From CAVZGO01 sp963774935 (GTDB lineage: Bacteria > Chloroflexota > Anaerolineae > Anaerolineales > UBA4823): a stretch of DNA of 64,000 bases. The stretch's first letter is position 1. Each line of letters opens with the position of its first letter. Under the pieces are notes generated by a model. It saw only the letters and a program-made list of their open reading frames with translations, did no database searches and was not told where the DNA came from. Location: the NCBI GenBank assembly GCA_963774935.1, contig CAVZGO010000003.1, positions 62,001 through 126,000 on the forward strand, written 5' to 3'. This document shows, in pieces, positions 63,663 through 64,000 of this stretch. The position numbers and the translations under genes are program-made.

Positions 63663-64000
63663 AAATCCAAGAAATAATCGAGAAATTGGAATTGAAAATA
63701 CTCACCCAAACCATCGAAACCAATAATATAGAGACTTCAAACGGGTATACATCTGACTTATTAAGCTGTGTTATGGCTGGCGCAAAACCGAATTGTGTTT
63801 GGGTTACGCTCCAGGCACACATGAATATTATTGCAGTCGCTGCGTTACTTGAGATGAGCGCGATTATTATTACGGAAGATGCACAACCGGAACCTGCCAC
63901 AATTGCAAAGGCTGACCAGCAATCTATTCTACTTCTATCCACTCCTCGATCTTCCTTTGAAATTGTTGGTAACTTATGGGCAATGGGATTGCCCGCAAGT
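63659..64000 (+). CDS. DRTGG-domain protein, cut by window edge
   Basis: At least 114 residues: MKIQEIIEKLELKILT, YTSDLLSCVMAGAKP near residue 30, NIIAVAALLEMSAIIITED near 55, ILLLSTPRSSFEIVGNLWAMGLP near 95, then the window ends. It resembles the DRTGG protein encoded at 62290 but is not a close copy. Its ATG overlaps the previous stop. The genes that follow outside the window would decide whether this is a hydrogenase operon. Confidence 0.82.
   Translation, partial: MKIQEIIEKLELKILTQTIETNNIETSNGYTSDLLSCVMAGAKPNCVWVTLQAHMNIIAVAALLEMSAIIITEDAQPEPATIAKADQQSILLLSTPRSSFEIVGNLWAMGLPAS

Noticed and set aside
1..64000. CRISPR array, prophage or integron
   Set aside because: No regularly spaced direct repeats, no phage structural genes and no attC-like sites seen; the recombinase is of Xer length with no cassettes.

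Overview
The window looks like a chromosomal segment of an anaerobic member of the Chloroflexota, most likely Anaerolineae-like. This is an inference from protein style (Pro/Thr-rich linkers in exported proteins, an acidic tail on trigger factor) and from gene content; no rRNA or single decisive marker is present. The gene set suggests fermentative, hydrogen- and formate-linked metabolism: a full NiFe-hydrogenase maturation set, CooC-type nickel ATPases, FdhD, MoeA, a Na+-pumping methylmalonyl-CoA decarboxylase, PEP carboxykinase and polyphosphate kinase 2.

Layout. 0-2.75 kb (minus): surface-glycan genes (DegT aminotransferase, cut by the window edge; GT4 glycosyltransferase; flippase) coupled by 4-base overlaps. 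2.8-7.2 kb (plus): Rel (p)ppGpp enzyme, MoeA, a small acidic Cys protein, a methyltransferase. 7.2-14.6 kb (minus): tatA, thioredoxin-like/VKOR pair, hypA-hypB-hypF-hypC-hypD-hypE. 14.7-18.5 kb (plus): trmFO, M28 lipoprotein peptidase, hflX. 18.5-21.4 kb (minus): pckA and an aminotransferase. 21.5-27 kb (plus): a GlcD/GlcF-like flavin/Fe-S oxidoreductase and a secreted glycosidase. 27-30.5 kb (minus): methylmalonyl-CoA decarboxylase operon. 30.6-31.7 kb: Xer-like recombinase with a dif-like palindrome at its 5' side. 32-45 kb: mostly housekeeping (radical SAM repair-type protein, tRNA-Leu, tig, clpP, rlmN, secDF, prepilin peptidase, murA, trxA, OsmC, scpA). 45-58 kb: DUF255 protein, xthA, aldo/keto reductase, thiolase, two CooC ATPases, HPRT, PIG-L deacetylase, a nuclease-like unknown, a beta-propeller protein, dinB. 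58-61.4 kb: ATP-grasp ligase, ferredoxin and ppk2 between two truncated transposases. 61.4-64 kb (plus): fdhD, then DRTGG / CBS-ATPase / DRTGG, running off the edge and resembling the regulatory front of an electron-bifurcating hydrogenase or formate dehydrogenase operon.

The main caveat is that at least fourteen otherwise well-conserved genes carry single-base frameshifts (hypE start, hypF, VKOR, M28 peptidase, hflX twice, the FAD oxidase at least three times, glycosidase twice, mmdB, prepilin peptidase, DUF255, thiolase, beta-propeller, CBS-ATPase). Homology continues cleanly in the next frame each time, which looks more like consensus-sequence indels than biology. The gene remnant before hpt is different: it also has two in-frame TGA codons at expected Arg positions and looks like a true pseudogene.

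A second theme is promoter placement: several genes have a TATAAT-like -10 box only 6-9 bases before the start codon and no Shine-Dalgarno, suggesting leaderless mRNAs. I did not find a CRISPR array, prophage or an obvious new defence system. The strongest leads are the dif-like site beside the recombinase, the PD-(D/E)XK-like/winged-helix protein at 54.5 kb, the Cys-to-Asp MurA, and the FdhD-DRTGG-CBS/ATPase module.
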